NCBI RefSeq assembly: GCF_000829415.1
Contig: NZ_AP014637.1
Location: forward strand, 2,430,001 to 2,494,000
Direction of reading: 5' to 3'
From: Pseudomonas sp. StFLB209
GTDB lineage: Bacteria > Pseudomonadota > Gammaproteobacteria > Pseudomonadales > Pseudomonadaceae
DNA length: 64,000 nucleotides
Every line of letters starts with the position of its first letter. The first letter of the stretch is position 1. Shown here one piece after another: positions 1-9,898 of this stretch. Made by a program: the position numbers and the translations under genes. The notes beneath the pieces were generated by a model. The model worked only from the letters and a program-made list of their open reading frames with translations. It was not told where the DNA came from and did not search any database.

Positions 1-1735
1 GCTGGTTCATCGACTGGATGGCCGAGACCGTACGGGTGATGCTTTCCAGCGAAACCCCTGCGCGGCGGGTCAGCTCCACGCTGCTGCCGGTCAGGCTCAG
101 ACCGCTGTCGATGATGCTCGACACCTGCGCAGTACCGTTTTGCAGGCTGGCAATCAGCGCTTCAATTTCTTCGGTGGACTTCTGGGTGCGTTGCGCCAGG
201 CTGCGCACCTCATCGGCCACCACGGCAAAGCCGCGCCCGGCCTCGCCCGCCCGCGCCGCTTCAATGGCGGCGTTGAGGGCCAGCAGGTTGGTTTGTTCGG
301 CCACCGACTTGATCACGTCCAGCACGCTGCCGATCTTGTCGCTTTCCTGCTTGAGGTCACTCATCGCCTGAGTCGAGTTGCCCATGGCCGAGGCCAGGCG
401 TTCGATTTGTTGAATCGCCTCGTTGACCACCTTGTCGCCTTCGCGTGCCTGCAGGTCAGCCGCCTTGGCCGCTTCGGAGGCTTCTTCGGCGTTGCGCGCC
501 ACTTCTTGTACCGTCGCGGTCATCTCGTGCATGGCCGTCGCCACCTGGTCGGTTTCGACCTTCTGGCTGTTGACCCCGGCGCTGGTCTGCTCGGTCACCG
601 CTGACAGCTCTTCGGCGGCGCTGGCAATCTGGGTCACACCGTCACGGATACCGCCGACCAGATCACGCAGGTTGAGGGTCATGCGCTGGATGCTGGCTTG
701 CAGTTTGCCGAGTTCGTCGCCACGATCGATTTTCAGGTCATGGCTCAGATCGCCGGAGGCGACACGCTCGACCACCTTGAGAGTGTCCTCAAGTGGTTTG
801 GTGATTTGCCGGGTGATGATCCAGGCGGCCAGAATGCTGAGCAGCACCGCCACCAGAGTTGCCAGGCTGATCGTCACCAGCGCCTTTTGACTTTCCGCAT
901 CGCGGCTGGCTTTCTGGTTCTGAATCAGTTCATCACTGGTTTTGACCAGCGTCTCGCCCAGTGGCGTCATCCGCTCAAGCGCTGCGTTGGCTGCGCCATG
1001 TGCATCGCGGTACTGACCGACAGCGGCGCGGTAGCCTTTGAGGCCTTCCTGTGCCGCTTGCAGGGTGGGCAGGAACGATGCAGGAATGTCGCCAGCCAGG
1101 CTGTTGATGCCGACCATGGCCTCATCAATGGCCGCGTTGGCGTTCTTTTCGAATTCGGCCCTGCCGCTATAGGTATAACCACGTACCTGAAAACGCGCCT
1201 GCTGCAGCAGCTTGCTGACCCCGACAATATTGTTGAAGGCCAGAATATCGTCGCCCTTGAGCAACTCAGCTTCGAGTTTGCCAATTTCGGCCACGGCTTT
1301 ATCGGCACTGTCGCCCATCAAACTACGCGTACCTTCACGGGTCGTAATGGCACGGCTCATGTCTGTGAACGCCTGGCGATAATCACTGGCGGCCTTGATC
1401 TGGGTCTCCAGGCGGCGGTGATTTTCTGGCGTCCTGATCATGCTCTTGGCGACCAGCAATCCTGCATCGAGTCGGTCCAGGGCATCGCTGACATTTTTCG
1501 CCGCTTCAGGGCTGACCCTGGCTTCATATTGCTGACGCAGGATGCGCAGTTCGAGGGTCTGCTGGTTGACGTCATTGATTGCGGCAACCCGATCGCTGCG
1601 GGCGATCAGGGACTGGATGCTGCTCCAGCCGACGCTGCTGATTGCCAGTGCCATCAATACAACCAGACTAAACCCTATAGTCAGCTTCAGGCGAACACTG
1701 GCGTTAGCGAGACTTTCAGTAAACCAGCGAGGCAT
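1..1735 (-). CDS. methyl-accepting chemotaxis protein, probably HBM-type (3' end off window)
   Basis: Inner-membrane chemoreceptor that would signal to CheA/CheW. The start ATG is at 1735, and 578 residues are present before the left edge cuts the gene, so the last part of the signalling domain is missing. Visible parts: TM1 near residues 18-36, a periplasmic region of about 250 mostly helical residues, TM2 near 287-309, HAMP, then the cytoplasmic coiled coil with the conserved hairpin tip ([18 protein letters not shown]). A roughly 250-residue helical sensor fits the helical bimodular (HBM) class. Its position just upstream of rsmE-tat matches, from memory, P. aeruginosa PA5072 (McpK, an alpha-ketoglutarate receptor). 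The HBM class and any ligand are inferences; the receptor family is certain. Confidence 0.93.
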   Translation of the reverse strand, partial: MPRWFTESLANASVRLKLTIGFSLVVLMALAISSVGWSSIQSLIARSDRVAAINDVNQQTLELRILRQQYEARVSPEAAKNVSDALDRLDAGLLVAKSMIRTPENHRRLETQIKAASDYRQAFTDMSRAITTREGTRSLMGDSADKAVAEIGKLEAELLKGDDILAFNNIVGVSKLLQQARFQVRGYTYSGRAEFEKNANAAIDEAMVGINSLAGDIPASFLPTLQAAQEGLKGYRAAVGQYRDAHGAANAALERMTPLGETLVKTSDELIQNQKASRDAESQKALVTISLATLVAVLLSILAAWIITRQITKPLEDTLKVVERVASGDLSHDLKIDRGDELGKLQASIQRMTLNLRDLVGGIRDGVTQIASAAEELSAVTEQTSAGVNSQKVETDQVATAMHEMTATVQEVARNAEEASEAAKAADLQAREGDKVVNEAIQQIERLASAMGNSTQAMSDLKQESDKIGSVLDVIKSVAEQTNLLALNAAIEAARAGEAGRGFAVVADEVRSLAQRTQKSTEEIEALIASLQNGTAQVSSIIDSGLSLTGSSVELTRRAGVSLESITRTVSAIQSMNQ

Positions 1736-1837
1736 GGCGGCTCCTTGTAGGATGTATCAACGCGAAACGTCCTACTGCATCGGCCTGTGTTGTTAAAACT
1801 GAAGCGTTCAGTCAGCAAAATGACAGTTGGCAGCGTC

Positions 1838-2545
1838 TTAAAACAGGCGCGCCAGCAAAGCCGTCACGGCGGTCTCGACGCGCAGGATGCGCTCGCCCAG
1901 TTGCACCGGTTGCAGGCCGGCCTTGCCCAGCAGTTCGACTTCGTAGGGGATCCAGCCGCCTTCGGGGCCGATAGCCAGTGTGACCGGTCCGCTCACAGCC
2001 CGCGGGCAGGCGGGGAAGTCGCCGGGGTGACCGGTCAGGCCCAGGGTGTCTTGCGCAATCGCGGGCAGGCGGTCTTCGACAAACGGCTTGAAGCGCTTTT
2101 CGATCAACACCTCAGGCAGAACGCTGTCGCGGGCCTGTTCCAGACCGAGAATCAGATTCTCGCGGATGCTCGCCGGTTGCAGGAACGGTGTCTGCCAGAA
2201 ACTCTTCTCTACCCGGTAGCTGTTGACCAGAATCAGCCGTGGCACACCCATGGTGGCCACGGTCTGGAACACCCGACGGAGCATTTTCGGTCGTGGCACG
2301 GCCAGTATCAGGGTCAGCGGCAGCTTGGCCGGTGGTGCGCTGTGCAGGCTCACCTGCAGCTCGGCTTCACGCGGCTCCAGGCGCAGCACCTCGGCCTGGC
2401 CCAGCAGGCCGTCAATGCGGCCGACCCGCAGGGTGTCGCCGACCTCGACGCGCTGCACCTCCTGCATATGCCGCAGGCGGCGATCACGCAGGATCACCCG
2501 GTCGGCCGCGATAAAGTCGGCCTCCTCAAGCAACAGCAGGTTCAC
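1838..2545 (-). CDS. rsmE: 16S rRNA (uracil-1498-N3)-methyltransferase RsmE
   Basis: SPOUT-class enzyme that methylates N3 of U1498 in 16S rRNA using S-adenosylmethionine. The 235-residue product has the N-terminal PUA-like part and a C-terminal trefoil-knot SAM site, seen as GPEGG (193-197) followed by [11 protein letters not shown] (216-226). Length is normal for the family. It overlaps the end of tatC by 4 nt (ATGA), so it is the last gene of the ubiE-...-tatABC run. The next gene, the chemoreceptor, has its own 100-nt leader. Confidence 0.95.
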   Translation of the reverse strand: MNLLLLEEADFIAADRVILRDRRLRHMQEVQRVEVGDTLRVGRIDGLLGQAEVLRLEPREAELQVSLHSAPPAKLPLTLILAVPRPKMLRRVFQTVATMGVPRLILVNSYRVEKSFWQTPFLQPASIRENLILGLEQARDSVLPEVLIEKRFKPFVEDRLPAIAQDTLGLTGHPGDFPACPRAVSGPVTLAIGPEGGWIPYEVELLGKAGLQPVQLGERILRVETAVTALLARLF

Positions 2546-3327
2546 GACAGCGGTGCTGGCGGCTGATCGGGCTTGGGATCCTCAGGGTGTTCGCCGCGCT
2601 TGCTGATCATGCCGCTGCACAGCACGCCGAGCTCGAACAGCAGCCACATCGGCACGGCCAGCAAGGTCTGGGAGAAGATGTCCGGTGGGGTCAGGATCAT
2701 ACCGACCACGAAGCAGCCGATGATCACGTACGGGCGAATCTTCTTCAGGTACGCCACATCGACCACGCCAATCCACACCAGCAGCACTACGGCCACCGGA
2801 ATCTCGAAGGCCACGCCGAAGGCGAAGAACAGGGTCATGACAAAGTCCAGATAACTGGCGATGTCAGTCATCATCGACACGCCTTCAGGTGTCACGCTGG
2901 CGAAGAAGTGGAAAATCAGCGGGAACACCAGAAAGTAGGCGAACGCCATGCCGGCATAGAACAGGATGATGCTGGAAACCAGCAGCGGAACCGCAATGCG
3001 TTTTTCATGCTTGTACAGGCCCGGCGCAATGAAGCCCCACACCTGATGCAGGATGATCGGCATCGAGGCGAACAGGGCAACCATCATGGTCAGCTTGAAC
3101 GGCGTCAGGAACGGCGAGGCCACATCAGTGGCGATCATCGTCGCGCCTTCGGGCAAGTAGGCGCGCAGCGGGGCCGAAACCAGGGTGTAGATCTTCTGGG
3201 CGAAATAGAACAGGCAGGCGAACACCAGAAAAACGGCCGCCACGCAACGCAGCAGGCGGGTCCGCAGTTCGGTCAGGTGCGAGACCAGCGGCATCGGCTG
3301 GTCGTTTTCCGGGATTTCAGCGCTCAT
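2542..3327 (-). CDS. tatC: Sec-independent protein translocase subunit TatC
   Basis: Polytopic inner-membrane core of the twin-arginine translocase, which binds the RR signal peptide and moves folded proteins across the membrane. The 261-residue product shows six hydrophobic segments, the conserved N-terminal cytoplasmic HLTELRTRL stretch (residues 17-25) and the FEIP motif in the second half. The C-terminal tail is charged and proline-rich. Its start overlaps the tatB stop by 4 nt and its stop overlaps the rsmE start by 4 nt, showing translational coupling. Confidence 0.97.
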   Translation of the reverse strand: MSAEIPENDQPMPLVSHLTELRTRLLRCVAAVFLVFACLFYFAQKIYTLVSAPLRAYLPEGATMIATDVASPFLTPFKLTMMVALFASMPIILHQVWGFIAPGLYKHEKRIAVPLLVSSIILFYAGMAFAYFLVFPLIFHFFASVTPEGVSMMTDIASYLDFVMTLFFAFGVAFEIPVAVVLLVWIGVVDVAYLKKIRPYVIIGCFVVGMILTPPDIFSQTLLAVPMWLLFELGVLCSGMISKRGEHPEDPKPDQPPAPLS

Positions 3328-3785
3328 GGGGCTCGCGGCGGCAATGACGAATCAGAAGGGCTGGCCGGTTGGGCGACGGGCACGGCAGTGACCAGCGGTT
3401 TTGGCTGTTTTTCCAGGCTCAGACGCGGCTTTTCCGGGGCGTTGGCCACGGCCGGCTGCGGTTGTGGTTCAGGTTGCAGCTCGATGGGCTGCGGGTCCGG
3501 TTCGGCGGCCGAGGCATCACGGTTCAGAACCTCTTCCTGCAATGGCGAGAAGATCTTGCGGGCCTCTTCTTCCAGCGACAGGATGTGCTCGTTATGCAGT
3601 TGTCGACGGATTTCGTCGGCACCGATCTCGCGCTCCACTTCCTGCTTGATGGCGTTGAAGCTGCGCCGCAGGCGCCCGATCCATAGGCCGGCGGTGCGTG
3701 CGGCACCTGGCAGACGCTCGGGGCCGAGCACCAGCAGGGCAACCAGGCCGACCAGCAGCAGTTCGGAAAAGCTGATACCGAACAT
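3324..3785 (-). CDS. tatB: Sec-independent protein translocase subunit TatB
   Basis: Single-span membrane protein that partners TatC in the Tat receptor complex. The 153-residue product begins [20 protein letters not shown], followed by the GPERLPG hinge (21-27) typical of TatB, an amphipathic helix, and a long proline/glutamine-rich tail. The GPERLP hinge with a Glu near residue 8 of the span separates it from TatA, which carries FGTKKL. It begins 3 nt after the tatA stop and overlaps tatC by 4 nt. Confidence 0.95.
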   Translation of the reverse strand: MFGISFSELLLVGLVALLVLGPERLPGAARTAGLWIGRLRRSFNAIKQEVEREIGADEIRRQLHNEHILSLEEEARKIFSPLQEEVLNRDASAAEPDPQPIELQPEPQPQPAVANAPEKPRLSLEKQPKPLVTAVPVAQPASPSDSSLPPRAP

Positions 3786-3788
3786 GAA

Positions 3789-4067
3789 TCAGACCTGGTC
3801 CTTGCGCTGCGGCTCTGGAACCCTTTGGGCCTGGGCATCAATGGTGTGCGGCTGGGTCGGCTGAGCCGGTTGTGGCGCGGCCTGAGACTGCTGCGGCTGA
3901 GCCGTTGCATCGGGTGCAGCCTGTTTTTCGTCGTCGTTCATGGCTTTGCGAAAGCCCTTGATCGATTCGCCGACGTCAGTGCCGAGGTTTTTCAGCTTCT
4001 TGGTGCCGAACACCAGGACGACGACGATCAGAATGACGAGCCAGTGTTTCCAGTCAAAAATACCCAT
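3789..4067 (-). CDS. tatA: Sec-independent protein translocase subunit TatA
   Basis: Pore- or patch-forming subunit of the Tat system. The 92-residue product has one N-terminal membrane span ([20 protein letters not shown]), then the [10 protein letters not shown] hinge and an amphipathic helix, and ends in a charged, Gln/Pro-rich tail. It is the first of the three adjacent tat genes and lies 40 nt downstream of hisE, so it probably shares the upstream transcript. Confidence 0.96.
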   Translation of the reverse strand: MGIFDWKHWLVILIVVVLVFGTKKLKNLGTDVGESIKGFRKAMNDDEKQAAPDATAQPQQSQAAPQPAQPTQPHTIDAQAQRVPEPQRKDQV

Positions 4068-4107
4068 TACAGCAATCCTCTTGAAGTTTCAGGCGTGCGC
4101 CCAGGCC

Positions 4108-4440
4108 TTAACCTTGCGTGCGCGCAGCTTTTTCCGCGTGGCCGGACAGCCCGAAACGGCGATCCAGTTCGTCGAGCACGGCCTGCGGATGCTGACCCAG
4201 GGCCGCCAGCATGACCATGCTGTGGAACCACAGATCGGCGGTTTCATAAATGACATCGCTGCAGTCACCGCTGACAGCGGCGTCCTTGGCAGCGATGATG
4301 GTTTCGACCGACTCTTCGCCGACTTTCTCCAGGATCTTGTTCAGACCCTTGTGATACAGGCTGGCGACATAGGAGCTGTCAGCAGCCGCGCCTTTGCGCG
4401 ACTCCAGTACTTCGGCCAGACGGGCCAGGGTGTCGGTCAT
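4108..4440 (-). CDS. hisE: phosphoribosyl-ATP pyrophosphatase HisE
   Basis: Second step of histidine synthesis: hydrolyses PR-ATP to PR-AMP and pyrophosphate. The 110-residue product starts at the ATG at 4440 ([17 protein letters not shown]). It has the all-alpha NTP-pyrophosphohydrolase signature [16 protein letters not shown], with the acidic metal ligands, followed by [15 protein letters not shown] longer reading frame extends upstream into hisI but has no support. hisE starts 2 nt after the hisI stop. HisI and HisE are separate proteins here, as is usual in Pseudomonas, not the fused HisIE of enterics. Confidence 0.96.
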   Translation of the reverse strand: MTDTLARLAEVLESRKGAAADSSYVASLYHKGLNKILEKVGEESVETIIAAKDAAVSGDCSDVIYETADLWFHSMVMLAALGQHPQAVLDELDRRFGLSGHAEKAARTQG

Positions 4441-4442
4441 GT

Positions 4443-4835
4443 TCAGTGTCCTGAGTGGTAGATGGCGTCCGGGTCTTTGAGGACCGGATCGACGGTCTTC
4501 CAGTCGCCGTTTTCGAACACGCGGTAGAAGCAGCTTTGCCGGCCAGTGTGGCAGGCAATGCCGCCCAGTTGCTCGACCATCAGGATAATGACGTCGGCAT
4601 CGCAGTCCAGACGCAGCTCGTGCAACTTCTGCACATGGCCCGATTCCTCGCCCTTGCGCCACAGTTTGCCACGCGAACGTGACCAGTATATGGCACGGTT
4701 TTCGGCGGCCGTCAGCGCCAGCGATTCGCGGTTCATCCAGGCCATCATCAATACCCGACCGGTCTTGTGGTCCTGAGCGATTGCAGGCACCAGACCGTCG
4801 CTGTTCCAGTGAATCTCGTCCAGCCAGTCTTTCAT
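4443..4835 (-). CDS. hisI: phosphoribosyl-AMP cyclohydrolase HisI
   Basis: Third step of histidine synthesis: opens the adenine ring of PR-AMP. The product is 130 residues from the ATG at 4835 ([22 protein letters not shown]), preceded by a clear GGAG Shine-Dalgarno. The frame extends upstream by 19 codons, but those lack conservation. Motifs: [30 protein letters not shown], the zinc/magnesium site [10 protein letters not shown] and the [10 protein letters not shown] cysteine motif. It lies 67 nt downstream of ubiB and 2 nt before hisE. Confidence 0.96.
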   Translation of the reverse strand: MKDWLDEIHWNSDGLVPAIAQDHKTGRVLMMAWMNRESLALTAAENRAIYWSRSRGKLWRKGEESGHVQKLHELRLDCDADVIILMVEQLGGIACHTGRQSCFYRVFENGDWKTVDPVLKDPDAIYHSGH

Positions 4836-4902
4836 AACTTCTCCGCTGCCGGGGGTCGCTGCCCGGCGGATTGAACAGTGTGCCAGCGCCACGCGCTGCT
4901 GG

Positions 4903-6522
4903 CTATCGACGAACGATCAGATACAGTCCTGCGGCCAGCATGATGCCTGCCGGTATGCCGGTCAGCCCCGGCAGCGCAGTCCCCGCGGCGGTCAGCGCCC
5001 AACTCTGGATCGCACCGCCGGTCAGCAGTGCCGCGCCGAGCAGGCGCAGGGCACGGCTGTCGCCGCGCTCACGGCCCGGTGGCGGTGGATCGTTGGCATG
5101 CGGCCTGGACAGGCGCTCCAGCAGGTCGCGGGTCATGCCGGCGATGTGTGGCAACTGCTCGACCTGCGATTGCAGGTTGCCCAACAGGGTTTTGGGGCTG
5201 ACCCGCTCGCGCATCCAGCGCTCAAGGAACGGCTGGGCAGTGCTCCACAGGTCCAGGTCCGGGTACAGCTGGCGACCCAGGCCTTCGATGTTCAACAGGG
5301 TTTTCTGCAGCAGCACCAGTTGCGGCTGCACTTCCATGTTGAAGCGCCGTGCGGTCTGGAACAGACGCATCAGCACCTGACCGAACGAGATGTCCTTGAG
5401 CGGTTTTTCGAAGATCGGTTCGCAAACGGTACGGATCGCGGCCTCGAATTCATTGAGTTTGGTCTCTGCCGGTACCCAGCCTGAATCGATGTGCAGTTGT
5501 GCGACGCGGCGATAGTCGCGCTTGAAGAAGGCGAACAGGTTGCGCGCCAGATAGTCCTGGTCTTCCGGGGTCAGGCTGCCGACGATGCCGCAGTCGATGG
5601 CGATGTATTGCGGGCTCCAGGGGGTGACGGTGCTGACGAAGATATTGCCGGGATGCATGTCGGCATGGAAGAAACTGTCGCGGAATACCTGAGTGAAGAA
5701 GATCTCCACGCCGCGTTCGGCGAGCATCTTCATGTCGGTGCGCTGATCGGCCAGGGTCGCCAGGTCGGTGACCTGAATGCCGTAGATGCGCTCCATCACC
5801 AGTACTTTCGGGCGGCACCAGTCCCAGTACACCTGCGGCACATAAAGCAGTTGCGAGCCTTCGAAGTTGCGCCGCAACTGACTGGCGTTGGCCGCTTCGC
5901 GTAGCAGGTCGAGTTCGTCGTAAATGGTTTTTTCGTAATCGTTGACCACTTGCACCGGGTGCAGCAGGCGCGCGTCGGCCGATACCCGTTCGGCAACACG
6001 GGCGAGCAGGAACAGCCAGGCCATGTCTTGGGTGATGACCGGCTTCAGGCCCGGGCGCACGACCTTGACCACCACTTCTTCGCCACTTTTCAGGCGTGCA
6101 GCATGCACCTGGGCGACCGAGGCCGAGGCCAGCGGTTCGACATCGAAGCGGCTGAACACTTCGCTGATCCGCGCGCCGAGTTGCTCTTCGATGAGCTGGA
6201 CCGACAGCTTCGGGTCGAACGGCGGGACCCGGTCCTGAAGCAGCATCAGTTCGTCGGCAATGTCTTCGGGCAGCAGGTCGCGGCGGGTCGAGAGCAGCTG
6301 GCCGAACTTGATGAAAATCGGCCCGAGATCCTGCAGGGCAAGGCGCAGACGTTCGCCCCGGCTCAAGGGCGAGGGTTTGCGCGGCAACCAGCGCCATGGC
6401 AGGACGAAGCGTACTGCCAGCAGCCACCAAGGCAGCGGCAGGCCAAACAACAGGTCATCGAGGCGGTAGCGGATTACGACACGCTGGATGCGCAACAGGC
6501 GGCGGACGGCAAGCAACTTCAT
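4903..6522 (-). CDS. ubiB: ubiquinone biosynthesis ATPase/kinase-like protein UbiB
   Basis: Atypical protein-kinase-like (ADCK/Coq8 family) membrane protein needed for coenzyme Q synthesis; it has ATPase rather than protein-kinase activity in described homologues. The 539-residue product has the family KxGQ motif ([10 protein letters not shown], 71-80), the alanine-rich nucleotide loop [11 protein letters not shown], the catalytic HADMHPGN motif, the metal-binding AIDCGIVG, and two hydrophobic segments at the C terminus. The start overlaps the ubiJ stop by 4 nt. It sits between ubiJ and hisI in the same order as other pseudomonads. Confidence 0.96.
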   Translation of the reverse strand: MKLLAVRRLLRIQRVVIRYRLDDLLFGLPLPWWLLAVRFVLPWRWLPRKPSPLSRGERLRLALQDLGPIFIKFGQLLSTRRDLLPEDIADELMLLQDRVPPFDPKLSVQLIEEQLGARISEVFSRFDVEPLASASVAQVHAARLKSGEEVVVKVVRPGLKPVITQDMAWLFLLARVAERVSADARLLHPVQVVNDYEKTIYDELDLLREAANASQLRRNFEGSQLLYVPQVYWDWCRPKVLVMERIYGIQVTDLATLADQRTDMKMLAERGVEIFFTQVFRDSFFHADMHPGNIFVSTVTPWSPQYIAIDCGIVGSLTPEDQDYLARNLFAFFKRDYRRVAQLHIDSGWVPAETKLNEFEAAIRTVCEPIFEKPLKDISFGQVLMRLFQTARRFNMEVQPQLVLLQKTLLNIEGLGRQLYPDLDLWSTAQPFLERWMRERVSPKTLLGNLQSQVEQLPHIAGMTRDLLERLSRPHANDPPPPGRERGDSRALRLLGAALLTGGAIQSWALTAAGTALPGLTGIPAGIMLAAGLYLIVRR

Positions 6523-7148
6523 GCGTTATCGCTATCGCTGGGGGTCAATGATTGAGAGAGACGGGCTACCCGTACTTCAAGACGTTCCAGATCAAGCTTG
6601 ATCCGGTCCAGTTCATTGAAGTGCGCTTCGGCTTCATGCTTGCCGACCAGGGTACGTGATTCTTCACTCAGGTAATCGGCCAGATTCTGGCCCAGGCTTG
6701 CCAGGCTACTGCGGGTCCAGCGGGCGCGGCTGCGCAGCTGGCTGCCCAGTACCTGGCTGGCGACCGGTCCGAGCCAGCGTGACAGCTCGTACTCCCAGTC
6801 CAGTTCCAGGTCCTGAAGAATGCCGGCCAGCTCCAGCAGGATGCCGCTGTCGCCATCAAGCTCGACATTCGGGCCATGCAGCACGGCGCTCTTGTCCTGG
6901 CTCAAGGCCAGGCGCAACAGGCTCGCGGCCGGGGCGCGCAAGGTGCAGTCGGCGGGCGCCGCCCATTGCGAGGCCAGCAGCAAACCTTGGTCGCTTGGCA
7001 GAATGAACAGTTGCAGCGCCGGGTCGCGGCAGTCCACGGCAATCACCGTGCCGCTCAGCGCACCCAGGCGTGGCAACGCGGTGCTGTCCATGCGCAGCAC
7101 CCGGTTGATGCCGTGTTCGGCACTGGCCAGCAAGCCTCGCAGCAGCAT
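6519..7148 (-). CDS. ubiJ: ubiquinone biosynthesis accessory factor UbiJ (SCP2 domain)
   Basis: Soluble accessory factor that binds hydrophobic ubiquinone intermediates and organises the Ubi enzyme complex. The 209-residue product has an N-terminal SCP2-like lipid-binding region (about residues 15-115) and a C-terminal helical/coiled-coil part rich in Glu, Arg and Leu. Identification rests mainly on its place between ubiE and ubiB with 1-nt and 4-nt overlaps, plus length and fold pattern. Confidence 0.92.
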   Translation of the reverse strand: MLLRGLLASAEHGINRVLRMDSTALPRLGALSGTVIAVDCRDPALQLFILPSDQGLLLASQWAAPADCTLRAPAASLLRLALSQDKSAVLHGPNVELDGDSGILLELAGILQDLELDWEYELSRWLGPVASQVLGSQLRSRARWTRSSLASLGQNLADYLSEESRTLVGKHEAEAHFNELDRIKLDLERLEVRVARLSQSLTPSDSDNA

Positions 7149-7918
7149 CAGGGCTTGATGCCCCGGTGCAGGGCAACGACCCCGGAAGTCATGTTGTGAT
7201 AGGTCACGCGGTCGAAACCGGCGTCGACCATCATCGACTTGAGGGTTTCCTGATCGGGGTGCATGCGGATCGACTCGGCCAGATAGCGGTAGCTTTCCGA
7301 ATCATTGGTCACCAGCTTGCCCATCACCGGCATGAACGCGAAGGAATAGGCGTCGTAGGCCTTGGACATCAGCTTGTTGGTCGGTTTGGAGAACTCCAGG
7401 ACCAACAGACGACCGCCAGGTTTGAGCACGCGCAGCATTGAACGCAGTGCATCTTCCTTGCGGGTCACGTTGCGCAGGCCGAAGGCAATGGTCACGCAAT
7501 CGAAGTGATTATCCGGAAACGGCAGCTTCTCGGCGTCAGCCTGGACGAACTCGATATTGCCCGACACGCCTTTGTCCAGCAGGCGATCACGGCCTACCTT
7601 GAGCATCGAGGCATTGATGTCGGCCAGCACCACCTGACCGGTGGGGCCGACCAGCTGCGAGAACTTGCGCGCCAGATCGCCGGTGCCGCCGGCGATATCC
7701 AGCACCCGGTTGCCCGGACGCACACCGGACAGCTCGATGGTGAAGCGCTTCCACAGCCTGTGCATGCCACCGGACAGCAGGTCGTTCATCAGGTCGTACT
7801 TGGCGGCCACCGAGTGGAAAACCTCAGCGACTTTTTCAGCCTTCTGGCTTTGCGGCACGTTCTGGTAGCCGAAATGGGTGGTGGGTTCGGCATCGCTGTC
7901 TTTGCGCTGATCGGTCAT
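7148..7918 (-). CDS. ubiE: bifunctional demethylmenaquinone/2-methoxy-6-polyprenyl-1,4-benzoquinol methylase UbiE
   Basis: SAM-dependent C-methyltransferase in ubiquinone (and, where present, menaquinone) synthesis. The 256-residue product carries the UbiE signature [22 protein letters not shown] motif [16 protein letters not shown], and the [20 protein letters not shown] and LEFSKP segments. It heads the minus-strand operon ubiE-ubiJ-ubiB-hisI-hisE-tatABC-rsmE. A perfect 7-5-7 inverted repeat lies 17 nt upstream of its start. Confidence 0.97.
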   Translation of the reverse strand: MTDQRKDSDAEPTTHFGYQNVPQSQKAEKVAEVFHSVAAKYDLMNDLLSGGMHRLWKRFTIELSGVRPGNRVLDIAGGTGDLARKFSQLVGPTGQVVLADINASMLKVGRDRLLDKGVSGNIEFVQADAEKLPFPDNHFDCVTIAFGLRNVTRKEDALRSMLRVLKPGGRLLVLEFSKPTNKLMSKAYDAYSFAFMPVMGKLVTNDSESYRYLAESIRMHPDQETLKSMMVDAGFDRVTYHNMTSGVVALHRGIKP

Positions 7919-7934
7919 ATCGCTGTCACCGGAA

Positions 7935-7953
7935 TAGAATGCGCTCCATTCTA
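7935..7953. promoter_or_regulatory. perfect 7-5-7 inverted repeat upstream of ubiE
   Basis: TAGAATG, 5 nt, then CATTCTA, in the 132-nt divergent gap between ubiE (minus) and the PHA-associated small gene (plus). Spacing and position are compatible with an operator for either gene. No regulator can be named from the sequence. Confidence 0.3.
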
Positions 7954-8050
7954 ATCATCACGACTGACTTTGTCTTGACGGGGCGCATGGCCGACATGCT
8001 GCGCTGCTATAGTGGCGCGACAACTGGCCCCGCAAACAAGGAACATTGGT

Positions 8051-8329
8051 ATGTCGAAGATTCTTGTCGAACGCTCCCACGCCCTGGGCCTGGAACAGGC
8101 CCGCACCAAGGCCGAGCACCTGGTGCAAAAAATCAGCAGCAAGTACGGCCTGGAGCACAAATGGGACGGCGACAGCGTGGCCCTGCATGGCAAGGGTGCC
8201 AAAGGCCGCCTCGACGTCGGTGAAGAACTGGTGCGCATTGTCATCGAGCTGAGCTTTTTCCTGTCGCCGATGAGCGGCGCGATCCAGAGCGAGATCGAAC
8301 GCATCCTCGACCGCGAACTCGCCGCTTGA
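8051..8329 (+). CDS. polyhydroxyalkanoic acid system family protein
   Basis: Small protein (92 residues) of the family found beside PHA granule genes (PHA_gran_rgn family, recognised from its sequence). The ATG at 8051 is preceded by AAGGA; a 13-codon upstream extension has no good ribosome site. The N-terminal KILVERSHALGLEQARTKAEHLVQKISSKYG is conserved, and a short beta-rich part ends in SFFLSPMSGAIQSEIERILDREL. The biochemical role is not established. It is divergent from ubiE and followed by a REP hairpin. Confidence 0.85.
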   Translation: MSKILVERSHALGLEQARTKAEHLVQKISSKYGLEHKWDGDSVALHGKGAKGRLDVGEELVRIVIELSFFLSPMSGAIQSEIERILDRELAA

Positions 8330-8338
8330 GAACAGCCC

Positions 8339-8387
8339 GTAGGAGCAGCTTTAGCAGCGAAGGCTTCGCAGCTAAAGCTGCTCCTAC
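8339..8387. repeat. REP-type palindrome
   Basis: Imperfect hairpin running from GTAGGAGCAGCTTTAGC to GCTAAAGCTGCTCCTAC around a short loop. It lies 10 nt after the stop of the 92-residue protein and shares its core with the copies at 16229, 18308 and 25310. Likely a Pseudomonas REP element that also forms a 3'-end structure. Confidence 0.8.
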
Positions 8388-8414
8388 CTGCTTGTGGCGG
8401 CTTCTAGGGTGTGC

Positions 8415-8440
8415 TTTCTAATTTTTCTGCCTACCTTGAA
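8415..8440 (+). promoter_or_regulatory. candidate phaI regulatory motif (TTTCTAAT ... TTGAA)
   Basis: In the 105-nt leader of phaI, TTTCTAAT at 8415-8422 is followed by TTGAA at 8436-8440. The same two words, in the same order relative to the gene, occur on the minus strand upstream of phaC1 (15740-15733 and 15723-15719). That suggests a shared element for the two divergent PHA operons, possibly the PhaD target or a promoter. This is a comparison by eye within the window only. Confidence 0.35.
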
Positions 8441-8492
8441 CCTCATATTTGCGAAGGATGTTCTCTTCAACCATTCGAGCGTGAGGTGAACC

Positions 8493-8972
8493 ATGGTCAA
8501 GGCCACTCTGAAAAAGAAAGTCGAAATCGAAACCGAGCAGGACAGCACGCTTGCCGAAGTGCGGCGCTACGCCCGCAAGATCTGGCTGGCGGGCCTGGGG
8601 GCCTATACCAAGGCCAACCAGGAAGGCTCCGAGTACGTCAAGGAGCTGATCCGCACCGGTGAGCGTGCCGAAAAGGACGCCAAGAAGGTGGTCGACGAGA
8701 AAATCGACGCCGCCAACAGCGAGATCGATTCGCTCAAAGGCGAGGTTTCTGGCGTCAAAGGCCGCGTCGAGGCGCAACTGGACAAGATCGAAACTGCGTT
8801 CGATCGTCGCGTCGCCAGAGGCCTGAATCGTATCGGCATCCCCTCCCGGCATGACGTCGAGACACTGTCTGCTAAGCTCGATGAACTGACGGCATTGCTG
8901 GAACGTGTCGGGCCCAAAAAGCTTGAGCGCCATGAGCCTAAACAGCTGGAGCGTATCGAGTCGGATCACTGA
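8493..8972 (+). CDS. phaI: phasin PhaI (PHA granule-associated protein)
   Basis: Amphipathic surface protein of medium-chain PHA granules. The 159-residue product has the phasin core ARKIWLAGLGAYTKANQEGSEYVKELI (27-53), a long heptad-rich helix, and the segment RVARGLNRIGIPSRHDVETLSAKLDEL that is repeated almost word for word in the N-terminal half of PhaF. Start ATG 8493 has a GTGAGGTG ribosome site. phaF follows after 11 nt, so phaI-phaF form one operon converging on phaC1-phaZ-phaC2-phaD. Confidence 0.95.
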   Translation: MVKATLKKKVEIETEQDSTLAEVRRYARKIWLAGLGAYTKANQEGSEYVKELIRTGERAEKDAKKVVDEKIDAANSEIDSLKGEVSGVKGRVEAQLDKIETAFDRRVARGLNRIGIPSRHDVETLSAKLDELTALLERVGPKKLERHEPKQLERIESDH

Positions 8973-8983
8973 AGGAGAGCGGG

Positions 8984-9829
8984 ATGGCTGGCAAGAAAAA
9001 AACCGAGAAACAAAGCAGCTCCTGGATCGGCGAGATCGAGAAGTACTCACGCCAGATCTGGCTGGCTGGTTTGGGGGCTTACTCCAAGGTCAGCAATGAC
9101 GGCAGTAAGCTTTTCGAAACATTGGTCAAAGATGGCGAGAAGGCCGAGCAAGAGAGCAAGGTCGACGCCGACAAGAAGCTTGAAGAGGTTAAAAGCGGGG
9201 TCAGGGCCGGAAAATCCCGTGTCGGGGATGTGAAGGACCTGGCGCTGGGCAAGTGGAGTGAACTGGAGGGCGCATTCGACAAGCGCCTCAACAGTGCCAT
9301 TTCACGCCTGGGCGTACCGAGCCGGTTGGAGGTGCAGACCTTGCACGACAAGGTCGATCAGCTGACCCGCCAGATTGAGCAACTGACCGGTGACAAGGTC
9401 AAGGCGATCTCTGCCGCCAAGCCTGCCCCGCGTAGCACGGCCAAGCCATTGGTCAAGGCGGCTGCCAGCACTGTAGCCAAGGCGGCAGACAAGGTCGCCA
9501 GCAAGGCCACTGCCGCTAAACCCGCGGTGAAAAAGGCCGCGGCCAAGCCGGTCGAGGCGGCCAGCAAAGCCGCTTCGAGCACCGCCAGCAAAGCCAGGTC
9601 GGTTGCCGAGTCAGCGGATAAGCCGGCTGACAAGAAACCGTCAGCTGCCAAGCCTGCGGCAGCCAAGAAGCCTGCGGCAGCGAAAAAACCGGCCGCACGC
9701 AAGCCGGCAGCCAAGGCCGCTGACAAACCTGCCGCGCAACCAGAGAGCGGCTCCGGTGGCGCAGCAGCGCCTCAGGCTTCGGGGGCTGCGGCGCCCAACG
9801 CCCCGGCACCGGCCAATCCGTCTTCCTGA
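8984..9829 (+). CDS. phaF: phasin PhaF with histone H1-like C terminus
   Basis: Granule-associated and nucleoid-binding phasin that helps granule distribution and PHA gene expression in described homologues. Of 281 residues, 1-140 repeat the PhaI-type phasin domain (SRQIWLAGLGAYSKVSNDGS; RLGVPSRLEVQTLHDKVDQL). Residues from about 145 on are a low-complexity Ala/Lys/Pro tail with AAKPA/AKKPA units like histone H1, expected to bind DNA. A strong AGGAGA site lies 6 nt before the ATG. A hairpin at 9871-9898 lies between it and the convergent phaD. Confidence 0.96.
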   Translation: MAGKKKTEKQSSSWIGEIEKYSRQIWLAGLGAYSKVSNDGSKLFETLVKDGEKAEQESKVDADKKLEEVKSGVRAGKSRVGDVKDLALGKWSELEGAFDKRLNSAISRLGVPSRLEVQTLHDKVDQLTRQIEQLTGDKVKAISAAKPAPRSTAKPLVKAAASTVAKAADKVASKATAAKPAVKKAAAKPVEAASKAASSTASKARSVAESADKPADKKPSAAKPAAAKKPAAAKKPAARKPAAKAADKPAAQPESGSGGAAAPQASGAAAPNAPAPANPSS

Positions 9830-9870
9830 CGATCACGGCTTTGTGCTGATCAGTTAAGGCTGGCGAGATT

Positions 9871-9898
9871 TGTGGGAGCGAGCTTGCTCGCTCCCACA
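9871..9898. terminator. hairpin between convergent phaF and phaD
   Basis: Palindrome with arms TGTGGGAGCGAGC and GCTCGCTCCCACA. It is the only strong structure in the 175-nt gap between the two stops. It lacks a T run on either strand, so it may be a REP-like element doubling as a 3'-end structure rather than a classic intrinsic terminator. Confidence 0.6.

Noticed and set aside
698..1750. 350-codon plus-strand frame at the left edge
   Set aside because: It is antisense to the chemoreceptor, whose HAMP and hairpin-tip motifs on the minus strand are unmistakable.
7975..8013. TTGACG ... TATAGT promoter for the small PHA-associated gene
   Set aside because: The spacer is 27 nt, far outside the normal 16-18 nt.
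9420..9800. Tandem repeats in phaF as a CRISPR or satellite array
   Set aside because: The units are short degenerate Ala-Lys-Pro codons within an open frame, the normal histone-like tail of PhaF; no spacers of constant length.
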